Origin: Shinella sp. CPCC 101442
GTDB taxonomy: Bacteria > Pseudomonadota > Alphaproteobacteria > Rhizobiales > Rhizobiaceae
Length of the DNA: 64,000 bases
NCBI RefSeq assembly: GCF_024704725.1
Contig: NZ_JALIQS010000001.1
Span: forward strand, 62,001 to 126,000
Direction of reading: 5' to 3'
The notes under the pieces: model-generated
What the model saw: only the letters and a program-made list of their open reading frames with translations
Database searches by the model: none
Told to the model about the DNA's origin: nothing
Shown here: positions 51,016 to 60,799 of the stretch, in pieces
How the letters are laid out: every line of letters begins with the position of its first letter
Position numbering within the stretch: position 1 is the first letter of the stretch
Position numbers and translations under genes: made by a program

Positions 51016-52089
51016 ATGCGTTTCGCGCCGCCCAACCCGCTTCGCATCGCCGACCGCGCCAGCGGCCTCAATTCGTTGAGCGTGCGCAGCCACAACGAAC
51101 GTCTCGTCCTCTCGCTGCTCCTGCAAAACGAGGCGACGACCCGTCTCGAAATCGGCGAGAAGACCGGCCTTTCGGCCCAGACCATCTCCGTCATCGTGCG
51201 CTCGCTCGAACAGGAAGGCCTGGTCGTGCGCGGCGAGGCGCAGAAGGGCCGTGTCGGCCCGCCGACCACGCCGCTGATGCTCAATTCCGAAGGCGCCTAT
51301 TCCGTCGGGGTCAGCGTCGGCTATCGCAATACCCATATCGTCGTCGTCGATTTCATCGGCAATGTGCAGCATCAGCGCGTGATGCCGCACAAGACCGCCG
51401 ATACGTTCGATGCACCGGAAGCGCTGGCGCTCGAAATCCACCAGGCGATCGCGGGACTTTCGCAAAGCCGGCAGACGCGCATCGCCGGCGTCGGCCTGGC
51501 TCTGCCCACCCCGCCGATCCGCTCCGGGCCGGACCATGACGTTCTGCACCGCTATCTGGAGGCCGAGCTTGGCCTTCCCGTCTTCGTGCAGAACGACATC
51601 ACGGCCGCGGCCGGCGGCGAAAGCCTGTTCGGCACGGCGCGGCAACTGCAGGACTTCCTGTTCTTCTATCTCGGCGCCCGGCTGCACGGGCGGCTCGTGC
51701 TCAACCACCAGATCTACAACGGCAACTCTCCCCTGAGCTACGATGTCGGCGTGCTCGCGCTGGAACGCGCCTTGCCGCCGGGTGATGCGGCTGCGGAAAA
51801 ACTTTGGGGCCAGGATCACGCCTGGCCGTCCATGGGGCCACAGCTTGCCACCTGGCAGCAGGCCTGCGCGGAAAGCCTCGTTCAGCTCACCCAATCGCTG
51901 CTGCAATTCATCGAACTGAAGACCGTCGTTCTCTCGTCCTTCGTTCCCGCCGATATCTGTGCCGCACTCTGCATGCTCATTCGGCAGGAAATCCCCTCGG
52001 TGAACGCCGTCGTGGGCAGGACCTCCGCGGCCCCGAAAGCCGTCGGCGCTGCGAGCCTTCCCTTCAGCTCCCGCTTCATGGTGAACTGA
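51016..52089 (+). CDS. ROK-family transcriptional regulator
   Basis: A 357-residue ROK repressor/kinase-fold protein. Residues 15-80 form a winged helix-turn-helix (LLLQNEATTRLEIGEKTGLS, then TISVIVRSLEQEGLV). The C-terminal actin-like domain holds VGVSVGYRNTHIVVVD and FVQNDITAAAGGES, but the zinc-binding Cys cluster of glucokinase-type ROK proteins is not evident, favouring a pure regulator. It should sense the sugar carried by the neighbouring importer. ATG 51016; a TTG three codons earlier is possible. Confidence 0.87.
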   Translation: MRFAPPNPLRIADRASGLNSLSVRSHNERLVLSLLLQNEATTRLEIGEKTGLSAQTISVIVRSLEQEGLVVRGEAQKGRVGPPTTPLMLNSEGAYSVGVSVGYRNTHIVVVDFIGNVQHQRVMPHKTADTFDAPEALALEIHQAIAGLSQSRQTRIAGVGLALPTPPIRSGPDHDVLHRYLEAELGLPVFVQNDITAAAGGESLFGTARQLQDFLFFYLGARLHGRLVLNHQIYNGNSPLSYDVGVLALERALPPGDAAAEKLWGQDHAWPSMGPQLATWQQACAESLVQLTQSLLQFIELKTVVLSSFVPADICAALCMLIRQEIPSVNAVVGRTSAAPKAVGAASLPFSSRFMVN

Positions 52090-52212
52090 CGATCTCGCCA
52101 CGCAACAGAAGCCTGTTGATCCAGCGTTGCGGCTCTGGACGAAAGCCGCTCGATCGCGCTTTAACGGAGCGGACGGAACGCCGCTTCCGGGCTGCCTACC
52201 GATCGGACTGCA

Positions 52213-53106
52213 ATGCCAATTCATGAACTTGCCGCGCTCGGCGCCGCGACCTGCTGGGCCCTGACGGGGCTGATCTCGGCAGGCCCTGCCGGTCATCTCG
52301 GCGCGCCGACCTTCAACCGCGTTCGCCAGATTTTCGTCACGGGGCTGCTGACGATCTACGTGATCGTCACGGGAACATGGCGCGAGCTGGATATGGCGAC
52401 GGTCGGTCCTCTGCTGCTTTCGGGCTTCATCGGCATTTTCATCGGCGACACCCTGCTTTTTTCCGCGCTCAACCGGCTGGGACCGCGCCGTTCCGGCATT
52501 CTCTTCGCGCTGAACGCGCCGATCGCGGCGCTGCTCGGCTGGCTGGTGCTGGACGAGGCGCTGCCGCCCCTCGCCCTCGCGGGCATCGCACTGACGGCAT
52601 CGGGCGTCTTCCTCGCCATCATCTTCGGCAAGCGCCGGGCACAGATGCACGAATGGGAGACGATCAAGGGGCCGCTCTCGGTCGGCGTGCTGCTGGGCCT
52701 TGGTGCGGCAACAGGCCAGGCCATCGGTTCGATCATCGCGCGTCCGGTCATGGAAACCGGCCTCGACCCTTTCGTCGCCTCGCTGCTGCGCGTCGGCGTC
52801 GCGGCCGCCTGCCTCAGCGTGATGGCGCAGCTACCCATAGCCTCCGTCAAGCCGAAAGGGCCGTTGACACCAAAGGTCCTTGCTATGACCGCGCTTACCG
52901 GCGTTACGGCTCTTGCCATCGGCATGACGCTGCTGCTGTTCGCGCTTTCGGGCGGCAAGGTCGGCATCGTCTCGACGCTCTCGGCCACCTCGCCCGCCAT
53001 TATCCTGCCGATGCTGTGGCTGCGGACCGGTGAACGCCCCGCTGCCGGCGCGTGGGCGGGTGCCGCTCTCGTCATCCTCGGCATGGGCCTGATCTTTATT
53101 CGCTGA
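52213..53106 (+). CDS. EamA/DMT-superfamily transporter
   Basis: A 297-residue ten-helix carrier with two EamA repeats; LAALGAATCWALTGLISAGP opens the first and GVLLGLGAATGQAIGSIIAR the second. ALNAPIAALLGWLVLDEALPP is the conserved end of repeat one. Substrate unknown. Stands alone, 123 bases after the ROK gene. Confidence 0.87.
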   Translation: MPIHELAALGAATCWALTGLISAGPAGHLGAPTFNRVRQIFVTGLLTIYVIVTGTWRELDMATVGPLLLSGFIGIFIGDTLLFSALNRLGPRRSGILFALNAPIAALLGWLVLDEALPPLALAGIALTASGVFLAIIFGKRRAQMHEWETIKGPLSVGVLLGLGAATGQAIGSIIARPVMETGLDPFVASLLRVGVAAACLSVMAQLPIASVKPKGPLTPKVLAMTALTGVTALAIGMTLLLFALSGGKVGIVSTLSATSPAIILPMLWLRTGERPAAGAWAGAALVILGMGLIFIR

Positions 53107-53222
53107 TGCTTATTGATGCCAAAGTGTGAAAACTGCCTTGCCGATTGAGGGGTAAAAATTTAAGCGAAATCTAACGGTCACCGCCTACCAAAGGAGCAGT
53201 TTCTCCAGCTTAGGCCGCCGCC

Positions 53223-55178
53223 ATGCGCAATATTCCTGTTATCGGCAAGTTCCTCGTCATCCTCTGCGCCTTTGGTTTGTTTGTTGCTGGCGTGACAGCC
53301 TACAGCACCTGGCGCATCGCCTTCATCGATACGTCCTATTCCTCGCTGCTGGACGAAGATTCCGCCGCGACACTGATGTTGGCCCGGGCAAGCCGCAGTC
53401 TCGTTTCCATCCGCTCCGCCATCGCAGACCTGCTGATGGCGCGCACGCCGGAGGAGACAACAGCGGCCGCCGCGGACATAAAATTGAGCGAAGGCTTCTT
53501 CACCAAGCAGATGGACACGGCGATTGCCGCAGCACCCGGCAACGAGCGGATCAACGCGATCAAGGTTGCAGCGCTCGACGCGCTGAACGGCCATTGCGCC
53601 GCCGTCGTAACGGCCGCCACCGCCGCGCTCGACGAGGGCTCGATCAAGCGTACACACGATGACTTCGCCACATCCTGCAAACCGGCCTTCACCGCCGTCA
53701 TCGCCGCCATAACCGATGAGATCGGCAAGATCACCACAGCCACCGAAACCCGTCAGACGACCCTGGTGGAAGCCACGCGAACAACCATCCTCACGACGGT
53801 CCTGGCCGTCATCATCGGCCTTGCCGTGATGCTCGTCGCAGGGTTCTTCGCCGTGCGCGCCTGGATCGCCCGACCGCTCAACGCGCTTGCCGGCACCATG
53901 ACCACGCTCGCCAATGGCGATCTCGACGTTGCGATTGCCGAAACCGAACGCCGTGACGAAGTGGGCAGCATGGCCCGCGCCGTACAGGTCTTCAAGGACA
54001 ACGGCCTGCGCACCCGCGCACTCGAAGCCTCGTCCGAAGCCCAGCGCGGCGCGGCGGAAGCCGAGCGCGCACGCAGCGCCGAGATCGATCGCGGGCGCGC
54101 CGCAGCCATGGCTGAGGCGACCGACGGCCTTGCGAGAGGGCTGAAGCGCATGGCCGACGGCGATCTCGGCTGCGAGCTGACGCAATCCTTTGCCCCGGAG
54201 TTCGAGGCGCTTCGCCAGGATTTCAACGCCGCCGTCGGCCAGTTGCGCACCGCGTTGCAATCTGTTTCCGAAGCCACCGGCTCCATCGACAGCGGCTCTC
54301 GGGAACTCAGCCAGGCCGCCAACGATCTGTCACGTCGCACAGAACAGCAGGCCGCAGCCCTCGAAGAGACCGCCGCGGCCCTCGACGAGATCACCGCCAA
54401 TGTTTCCAATTCCTCCAAGCGCGCCGAAGAGGCGCGGGCGAAGGCCCTGGAAGCCACGGGCTCGGCCGACCTGTCCACCAAGGTCGTCTCGGACGCCGTA
54501 TCGGCCATGCAGCGCATCGAGGAATCCTCGCGCCAGATTTCCAACATCATCGGCGTCATCGACGAAATCGCCTTCCAGACCAACCTGCTGGCGTTGAATG
54601 CCGGCGTGGAAGCGGCGCGTGCCGGCGAAGCCGGCAAGGGGTTTGCGGTCGTCGCCCAGGAGGTGCGCGAGCTTGCCCAACGTTCCGCCCAGGCGGCGAA
54701 AGAAATCAAGGAGTTGATCCGTCATTCGGCCACGGAAGTCCAAGGCGGCGTGCGCCTTGTGACGGAAACCGGCGATGCGCTGAAGATCATCGGCCAGCAT
54801 GTCAACGATATCAACGGCCAGCTGAACGCCATCGCCACCTCGGCGCGCGAACAATCGATCGGCCTTGCCGAGGTCAACGCCGCCGTCAACCAGATGGACC
54901 AGACGACGCAGCAGAATGCCGCCATGGTCGAACAGTCGACGGCCGCCAGCGCCTCGCTCGCCACGGAAGCCGAACGGCTGCGCCAGCTCGTCGGCCAGTT
55001 CCAGGTCGCTGCGGTATCCAGCCAAGCTTCGGCACCTGCAAGGGCCCCGATCGCGGCAGCGAATACAGCTTCGCGCCACGTCCCTTCACCGGCACGGCGC
55101 ATGGTCGGCAGGATCGCGAGCGCCTTCGGTGGTGCAGCAGCCGCTCCGGCTGTCGAAGCGGGGTGGGACGAGTTCTAG
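53223..55178 (+). CDS. Methyl-accepting chemotaxis protein with GWDEF tether
   Basis: A 651-residue chemoreceptor. First helix (about 7-27), a helical four-helix-bundle-type periplasmic sensor (about 30-185), second helix (190-213), HAMP, and the methyl-accepting domain with EIAFQTNLLALNAGVEAARA. After a proline/alanine-rich linker the protein ends in GWDEF, the type of C-terminal pentapeptide that recruits CheR/CheB. Periplasmic Cys-containing stretches (GHCAAVV, ATSCKPAF) might form a disulphide. The promoter lies in the 116-base gap upstream. Confidence 0.92.
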   Translation: MRNIPVIGKFLVILCAFGLFVAGVTAYSTWRIAFIDTSYSSLLDEDSAATLMLARASRSLVSIRSAIADLLMARTPEETTAAAADIKLSEGFFTKQMDTAIAAAPGNERINAIKVAALDALNGHCAAVVTAATAALDEGSIKRTHDDFATSCKPAFTAVIAAITDEIGKITTATETRQTTLVEATRTTILTTVLAVIIGLAVMLVAGFFAVRAWIARPLNALAGTMTTLANGDLDVAIAETERRDEVGSMARAVQVFKDNGLRTRALEASSEAQRGAAEAERARSAEIDRGRAAAMAEATDGLARGLKRMADGDLGCELTQSFAPEFEALRQDFNAAVGQLRTALQSVSEATGSIDSGSRELSQAANDLSRRTEQQAAALEETAAALDEITANVSNSSKRAEEARAKALEATGSADLSTKVVSDAVSAMQRIEESSRQISNIIGVIDEIAFQTNLLALNAGVEAARAGEAGKGFAVVAQEVRELAQRSAQAAKEIKELIRHSATEVQGGVRLVTETGDALKIIGQHVNDINGQLNAIATSAREQSIGLAEVNAAVNQMDQTTQQNAAMVEQSTAASASLATEAERLRQLVGQFQVAAVSSQASAPARAPIAAANTASRHVPSPARRMVGRIASAFGGAAAAPAVEAGWDEF

Positions 55179-55190
55179 GGAAAACCACCG

Positions 55191-55219
55191 TCTCGCCGGA
55201 GCACTCCGCTTCGGCGAGA
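55191..55219. terminator. Bidirectional hairpin between chemoreceptor and CorA genes
   Basis: An 8-bp stem (TCTCGCCG with its complement) closes on 13 bases in the 51-base gap between convergent stops. No T-run. Confidence 0.5.
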
Positions 55220-55229
55220 ATGATCACCC

Positions 55230-56237
55230 TCACAACCAGCCGTTCTTGCGAAACCTCCAATAGAGGAAGGTGCAGGTCGCTATGATGGCGGTGAGCACCA
55301 TCGGATAGCCGTACGCCATCCGCAGCTCCGGCATATCGTTGAAATTCATTCCGTAGATGCCGGCAAGCGCTGTCGGCACGGCGAGGATCGCCGCCCAGGA
55401 GGCGAGCTTCTTGGAAATCGCCGTTTCCTGGCTCTGGCCGACCAGAAGGCTCGCCTCGAAGGCGAAGGCCAGCACCTCGCGCAGGCTGTCGATCTTTTCC
55501 TGCACCGTGCGGATATGATCGGTCACATCGCGAAACAGCGGATGCAAGGCTGCCTGAATTTGCGGCAGGTCGGAACTCGTCAGACGGCGGCACACTTCCA
55601 CCAGCGGCAGTGCGGCGTTGCGCAGGCGCAGAAGGTCGCGCCGCATCATGTAAAGCCGTTCGATCTCCGGCCCCGTCATCGGCTTGAGGAGCACCTTGTC
55701 CTCGATTTCCTCGACCTCGTATTCGAGCTGCTCCAGCACCGGCATGTAATTGTCGACGATAAAATCGAGGATGGCATAGAGCACGAAGTCCTCGCCCTTC
55801 GCCAGCGAATGCGGGCAGCTCTCCCAATGCTGGCGGACGGTGGCATAGGAGGTCGAGGGACCGTGCCGCACGCTGACGATATAGCCCTTGCCGACAAAGA
55901 GATGCGTTTCGCCGAAGATGACGCGGCGTTCGATCAACTGCGCTGTGCGCGCCACGATGAACAGCGCATCGCCATATTGCTCCAGCTTGGGGCGCTGGTG
56001 CGGGTGTTCTGCGTCTTCGATGGCCAGATCATGCAGACTGAACTGCGCCTGCACGCGCAGCAGAAGCTCGCGGCTCGGCTCCAGCAGGCCGATCCAGACG
56101 ACATGCCCTTCCTTCGCCGCCCAGGCGCCGGCCTCCTCGATGGGAATATCGGCAATGCGCCGGCCGGCCGCGTAGACGCTTGAGGCGACGATCCCCTCTT
56201 GCGCCGGGGCGGGCGCGAAGTTGCGGACATGATCCAT
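55230..56237 (-). CDS. corA: CorA-family magnesium/divalent metal channel
   Basis: A 335-residue CorA. A large cytoplasmic domain with long helices (LEQLEYEVEEIEDKVLLKPM, then MMRRDLLRLRNAALPL) precedes two C-terminal membrane helices. The selectivity motif YGMNFNDMPEL closes the first helix, and the basic tail FRKNGWL is typical. It functions as a homopentamer in the inner membrane. Of three successive start codons the ATG at 56237 has GGAGG at proper spacing. Confidence 0.92.
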   Translation of the reverse strand: MDHVRNFAPAPAQEGIVASSVYAAGRRIADIPIEEAGAWAAKEGHVVWIGLLEPSRELLLRVQAQFSLHDLAIEDAEHPHQRPKLEQYGDALFIVARTAQLIERRVIFGETHLFVGKGYIVSVRHGPSTSYATVRQHWESCPHSLAKGEDFVLYAILDFIVDNYMPVLEQLEYEVEEIEDKVLLKPMTGPEIERLYMMRRDLLRLRNAALPLVEVCRRLTSSDLPQIQAALHPLFRDVTDHIRTVQEKIDSLREVLAFAFEASLLVGQSQETAISKKLASWAAILAVPTALAGIYGMNFNDMPELRMAYGYPMVLTAIIATCTFLYWRFRKNGWL

Positions 56238-56574
56238 CATCACCTCCCGTCTGCAAGCGCGTCACCGGTACGGCGGGCGGGCAGGTCGCTAATTTAGCGC
56301 AGATTCGCAAACGGTTCGAGGGAAAGCTTGATCTTTGCCAGGTGCCTGTGCCGCTCTGCCTGTTCTCTCACAACGTGTCGCCTATTTTTTGAGCAGTCCG
56401 CCTCTTCCTTGCGCGAAACAACTCCCGCAAGACATCGACTGGCACGGCAAAGGCGAAAATTCGGCCGGTTTTTACGCCAATCTCAAACTGGCACGGCACA
56501 TGCATATGACAGCTCAGTGACTGTCGGAGAGGATGCCCGGCGGTCTTGGAACCAGCGTCACGTGAGAGAACGAA
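56238..56574. promoter_or_regulatory. Divergent corA-glnII region
   Basis: About 340 bases carrying both promoters. The 10-base string TGGCACGGCA occurs twice (56440 and 56489); only the second has a fitting sigma-54 -12 element. NtrC sites would be expected upstream but I cannot define one with confidence. Confidence 0.5.
56489..56504 (+). promoter_or_regulatory. Sigma-54 promoter of glnII
   Basis: TGGCACG-GCAC-ATGCA matches the consensus TGGCACG-N4-TTGCA at all but one position, with GG (-24) and GC (-12) correctly spaced. It predicts a transcript start near 56515 and a leader of about 60 bases. GlnII genes of rhizobia are known NtrC/sigma-54 targets. Confidence 0.8.
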
Positions 56575-57615
56575 ATGACTAAGTTTAAGCTCGAATACAT
56601 CTGGCTCGATGGCTACAAGCCCACCCCGAACCTGCGCGGCAAGACCCTGATCAAGGAATTCGACGCTTTCCCGACGCTCGACCAGCTCCCGCTCTGGGGC
56701 TTCGACGGCTCCTCCACCCTGCAGGCCGAAGGCTCGAGCTCCGATTGCGTGCTGAAACCCGCCGCGGTCTATCCCGACCCGGAGCGCAAGAATGGCGTTC
56801 TCGTGCTCTGCGAAGTCATGATGCCCGACGCCAAGACGCCGCATGCGTCCAACACGCGCGCCTCGATCCTCGACGACGACGGCGCCTGGTTCGGCTTCGA
56901 GCAGGAATACTTCTTCTACCAGAACGGCCGCCCGCTCGGCTTCCCGGATGCCGGCTTCCCCGCTCCGCAGGGCCCGTATTACTGCGGCGTCGGCTTCAGC
57001 AATGTCGGCGGTCTCGCCCGCAAGATCGTCGAGGAACATCTCGACATCTGCCTGGCTGCCGGCATCAACCATGAAGGCATCAACGCCGAAGTCGCCAAGG
57101 GCCAGTGGGAATTCCAGGTGTTCGGCAAGGGTTCGCGCAAGGCCGCCGACGAGATCTGGCTTGCCCGCTACCTGCTGCAGCGCCTGACCGAGAAGTACGG
57201 CATCGACGTCGAATATCACTGCAAGCCGCTCGGCGACACCGACTGGAACGGCTCGGGCATGCATGCCAACTTCTCGACCGAATACATGCGCGAAGTCGGC
57301 GGCAAGGCCTATTTCGAAGACCTGATGGACGCGTTCGCCGAAGCCCGCGCCGACCACATCGCCGTTTACGGCCCGGACAACCACATGCGCCTCACCGGCA
57401 AGCACGAGACCGCCTCGATCCACCAGTTCAGCTATGGTGTGGCCGACCGCGGTGCCTCGATCCGCGTACCGCACAGCTTCGTCAACAACGACTACAAGGG
57501 CTATCTGGAAGACCGCCGTCCGAACTCGCAGGGCGACCCCTACCAGATCGCTTCGCAGATCCTGAAGACGATCGCCACGGTCCCGACCGACGTGGAAAAC
57601 CGTCAGGCCGCTTAA
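56575..57615 (+). CDS. glnII: Glutamine synthetase type II (GlnII)
   Basis: A 346-residue eukaryote-type glutamine synthetase making glutamine from glutamate, ammonia and ATP. MTKFKLEYIWLDGYKPTPNL, WGFDGSSTLQAEGSSSDC and the ATP-region AGINHEGINAEVAKGQWEFQ are diagnostic, as is length (GSI is about 470). GSII occurs in rhizobia and some actinobacteria besides eukaryotes, complementing GlnA under nitrogen limitation; it lacks the adenylylation loop of GSI. A sigma-54 promoter and a strong terminator frame it as a monocistronic unit. Confidence 0.97.
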   Translation: MTKFKLEYIWLDGYKPTPNLRGKTLIKEFDAFPTLDQLPLWGFDGSSTLQAEGSSSDCVLKPAAVYPDPERKNGVLVLCEVMMPDAKTPHASNTRASILDDDGAWFGFEQEYFFYQNGRPLGFPDAGFPAPQGPYYCGVGFSNVGGLARKIVEEHLDICLAAGINHEGINAEVAKGQWEFQVFGKGSRKAADEIWLARYLLQRLTEKYGIDVEYHCKPLGDTDWNGSGMHANFSTEYMREVGGKAYFEDLMDAFAEARADHIAVYGPDNHMRLTGKHETASIHQFSYGVADRGASIRVPHSFVNNDYKGYLEDRRPNSQGDPYQIASQILKTIATVPTDVENRQAA

Positions 57616-57640
57616 GGCTTCCTTCGATCGCTGGAACAGA

Positions 57641-57670
57641 AACGCCCCGCATTTGCGGGGCGTTTTGCTT
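57641..57670 (+). terminator. Intrinsic terminator of glnII
   Basis: A perfect 10-bp stem (AACGCCCCGC with its complement) on an ATTT loop, followed by TTGCTTTT. It is the clearest Rho-independent terminator of the window. Confidence 0.9.
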
Positions 57671-57688
57671 TTGGGGGTTTCGTGACGA

Positions 57689-60600
57689 TCAGGCTCGCCG
57701 TTTCGTAATGACCACGAAGAGCAGCGGTACGAAGAAGATGCCGAGTACGGTCGCGGCGATCATGCCGCCCATCACGCCGATGCCGATGGCGTTCTGCGCC
57801 GCCGAGCTGGCGCCGGTTGCAAAGGCCAACGGCAGGACACCGAGCACGAAGGCGAGCGACGTCATGACGATGGGCCGCAGGCGCATGCGCGCGGCTTCCA
57901 GGACGGCATCGACGATGCTTTTTCCCTGATCGCGCAGATCCTTGGCGAACTCGACGATCAGGATGGCATTCTTGGCCGTCAGGCCGATCGTCGTCAGCAA
58001 GCCGACCTTGAAATAGACGTCGTTCGACTGGCCGAACAGCCAGGCGGCAACCAGCGCGCCGAGCACGCCCACCGGCACAGCGAGGATGACGGAAAGCGGG
58101 ATGGACCAGCTTTCGTAAAGTGCCGCTAGGCAGAGGAAGACGACCAGCATGGAGACGGCATAGAGCATCGCCTCCTGCGAACCTGCGAGCCGCTCCTGAT
58201 AGGAAAGGCCGGACCAGGCCGCGCTGTAGCCCCCGTCGAGATCGGCGACGAGCGCTTCCATACGGTCCATCGCATCGCCGGAACTGGCACCGGGCTGAGC
58301 CGCACCATTCATGGAGATGGCCGGCGTTCCGTTGAAACGGGCAAGCGAGGGCGAACCCTGGATCCACTTCGTTGTGGCGAAGGCGGAGAACGGCACCATC
58401 TCGCCGTTGCCGTTGCGGGCATACCAGCGATTGATATCCTCCGGCTGCATGCGGAACGGCGCATCGGCCTGCACGTAGACGGGCTTGATCTCGCCGTTAT
58501 AGACGAAGTCGTTGACGTTGCTGCCGGCAAAAGCGGTGGAGATCAGTCCGTTGATGCCGCTGAGATCGACGCCGAGGGCGCCTGCCTTTTCCTGGTCGAT
58601 CTCGATCTTCAGCTGGCTCTCCAGCGTGCGGGTGTTGCCCCGCACATTGCCGACCGTGTCGTCCGTCTGCGCCAGATCGGCCAGCTGGTTGCTGGCCGCC
58701 GTCAGCGCCTCCCGGCCGTTGTTGCCGGTGTCTTCCAGATAAAGAGAAAAGCCGTTGCTCTGGCCAAGCCCCTGGATGGCCGGTGGCGAAAGCACGAAAA
58801 CCTCGGCATCGCGGATCTTGCGGAAATGCGCCGTGGCGCGCTGCGAGATAGCGGAGGCGGAGAGTGCCGTATCCGTGCGCTGGTCGAAATCCTTGAGCCG
58901 CACGAAGGCCATCGCGGCATTTTCGCCGCTGCCACCGAAGCCGAAGCCGAGCGTCATGAAGACGCTTTGCACGGCATCCTTCTCCTTGGTGAGGAAGTAG
59001 CTTTCGACCATGTCGATCACGGCCTGGGTACGGGCCGCGTTGGCGCCGGCCGGAAGCGTGATCTGCGTCATCAGCACGCCCTGGTCCTCTTCCGGCAGGA
59101 AGGAGGTCGGCAATTGCGTATAGACCCACCAGGCGCCGCCGAGCAGCGTCGCAAACAGCACGAGCATGCGCAGCGGCCGCAGGAGCATGCCGGCAACCAC
59201 ACTGACATAGCCACGCGTCGTCTTCTCAAAACCCCGGTTGAAACCGCCGAAGACACGCGCCGCCAGCCCGCCATGGGTGGGCTTGAGAAGCATCGCGCAA
59301 AGCGCCGGCGTCAGGATGATGGCGACGAGAACGGAGAGCAGCATGGCGCTGGCGATGGTGACGGAGAACTGCCGGTAGATGACGCCGACCGACCCCGAGA
59401 AGAAGGCCATGGGAATGAAGACCGCCGTGAGGACGAGCGCCACGCCGATCAGCGCGCCGGTGATCTCTCCCATCGACTTTTCCGTCGCCTCGCGGGCGGA
59501 AAGCCCCTCCTCCGACATGACGCGCTCGACATTCTCCACCACCACGATCGCATCGTCGACGAGGAGGCCGATGGCCAGCACCATGGCGAACATGGTGAGC
59601 ATGTTGATGGAATAGCCGAGTGCTGCGAGCACGCCGAACGTGCCGAGCAGCACGACGGGTACGGCAATCATGGGAATGATCGTCGCGCGCAGGTTCTGCA
59701 GGAAGAGCAGGAGCACGAGGAAGACCAGCACGATCGCCTCGATCAGCGTCTCCACGACCTTTTCGATCGATAGTTCGACGAACGGCGTCGTCTCGTAGGA
59801 ATAGGCGATCTCCACGCCCTCGGGTAGCGAGCCGGCAAGGCTGTCGAGTTCCGCATGCACGGCGTTCGCGGTCGTGATCGCATTCGCGCCACTTGCGAGC
59901 TGAACGCCGAAGCCCGCCGCCGGCATGGCGTTGAAGGTCGAACTCTGGCCATAGCTCTCGAGGCCGATTTCCACGCGGGCGACATCACCGAGGCGCACAA
60001 CCGAACCGTCGGTCGCCGTCTTGAGGATGATCTTCTTGAATTCGTCGGCCGACGTCATTTGCGTCTGCGCGACGATACTGGCCTTGAGCTGCTGGCCGCG
60101 CACCACGGGCGTCGAGCCGATGGACCCGGCGGCGACCTGCGCGTTCTGCGCCTTGATGGCCGTGGTGACGTCGGAGGGCACCAGCTGGTATTTCTGCATC
60201 TGGTCGGGATCGAGCCAGATGCGCATGGCATAACCGCTGCCGAAGGACTGCACGGAACCGACACCGTCGAGACGTTCGATGCGCTCCTCGATGCTGCTCG
60301 ACATGATGTCGGAAAGTTCCGAAGAAGTGTAGCGGCCGTCGCGCGAGATGATGTTGCCGATCATCAGGATGCCGGAGGGCGAACGGGAAACGCTGACGCC
60401 GGCATCCTGCACGGCCTCGGGAAGCTGGGATTCGACGCGCGCCAGCTTGTTTTGCACCTCCACCTGCGCCAGTTCCGGATCCGTGCCGCTGGCAAAGGTG
60501 AGCGAGATGGACGCCGAGCCGGTATTCGACGTGGATTCCATGTAGAGCAGGCCTTCAAGGCCGGTGAGCACGCTTTCGATCTTGGTGGTGACGGAATTTT

Positions 60601-60799
60601 CGACCGCTTCCGCCGTGGCGCCGGAATAACTCGCGCTGATCCGGACCGTGACGGGTGCGACATCGGGATATTGCGAGATCGAGAGCGAATAGATGCCCAT
60701 CACCCCGGAAAGCAGGGTCGCGATCGCAAGCACGATGGCAAAGACAGGGCGAGCGATGAAGAAGCTCGCCAGGGCGTTGCGCCGGAGGCCTTCGGTCAT
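57689..60799 (-). CDS. RND multidrug efflux pump inner-membrane transporter (AcrB/MexB family)
   Basis: A 1036-residue proton-driven RND transporter of the hydrophobe/amphiphile class. Twelve helices and two large periplasmic loops follow the standard plan. The proton-relay Asp pair is in AIGLLVDDAIVVVENVERV, and the partner Lys in GLTAKNAILIVEFAKDLRDQ. FFIARPVFAIVLAIATLLSG is the typical start. It overlaps the adaptor gene by 4 bases (ATGA). No outer-membrane channel gene is adjacent, so a TolC-type channel is encoded elsewhere. Confidence 0.95.
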   Translation of the reverse strand: MTEGLRRNALASFFIARPVFAIVLAIATLLSGVMGIYSLSISQYPDVAPVTVRISASYSGATAEAVENSVTTKIESVLTGLEGLLYMESTSNTGSASISLTFASGTDPELAQVEVQNKLARVESQLPEAVQDAGVSVSRSPSGILMIGNIISRDGRYTSSELSDIMSSSIEERIERLDGVGSVQSFGSGYAMRIWLDPDQMQKYQLVPSDVTTAIKAQNAQVAAGSIGSTPVVRGQQLKASIVAQTQMTSADEFKKIILKTATDGSVVRLGDVARVEIGLESYGQSSTFNAMPAAGFGVQLASGANAITTANAVHAELDSLAGSLPEGVEIAYSYETTPFVELSIEKVVETLIEAIVLVFLVLLLFLQNLRATIIPMIAVPVVLLGTFGVLAALGYSINMLTMFAMVLAIGLLVDDAIVVVENVERVMSEEGLSAREATEKSMGEITGALIGVALVLTAVFIPMAFFSGSVGVIYRQFSVTIASAMLLSVLVAIILTPALCAMLLKPTHGGLAARVFGGFNRGFEKTTRGYVSVVAGMLLRPLRMLVLFATLLGGAWWVYTQLPTSFLPEEDQGVLMTQITLPAGANAARTQAVIDMVESYFLTKEKDAVQSVFMTLGFGFGGSGENAAMAFVRLKDFDQRTDTALSASAISQRATAHFRKIRDAEVFVLSPPAIQGLGQSNGFSLYLEDTGNNGREALTAASNQLADLAQTDDTVGNVRGNTRTLESQLKIEIDQEKAGALGVDLSGINGLISTAFAGSNVNDFVYNGEIKPVYVQADAPFRMQPEDINRWYARNGNGEMVPFSAFATTKWIQGSPSLARFNGTPAISMNGAAQPGASSGDAMDRMEALVADLDGGYSAAWSGLSYQERLAGSQEAMLYAVSMLVVFLCLAALYESWSIPLSVILAVPVGVLGALVAAWLFGQSNDVYFKVGLLTTIGLTAKNAILIVEFAKDLRDQGKSIVDAVLEAARMRLRPIVMTSLAFVLGVLPLAFATGASSAAQNAIGIGVMGGMIAATVLGIFFVPLLFVVITKRRA

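Noticed and set aside
56440-56455. A second sigma-54 promoter formed by the upstream TGGCACGGCA copy
   Set aside because: The -12 region reads AGGCG instead of TTGCA; only the copy at 56489 has both elements.
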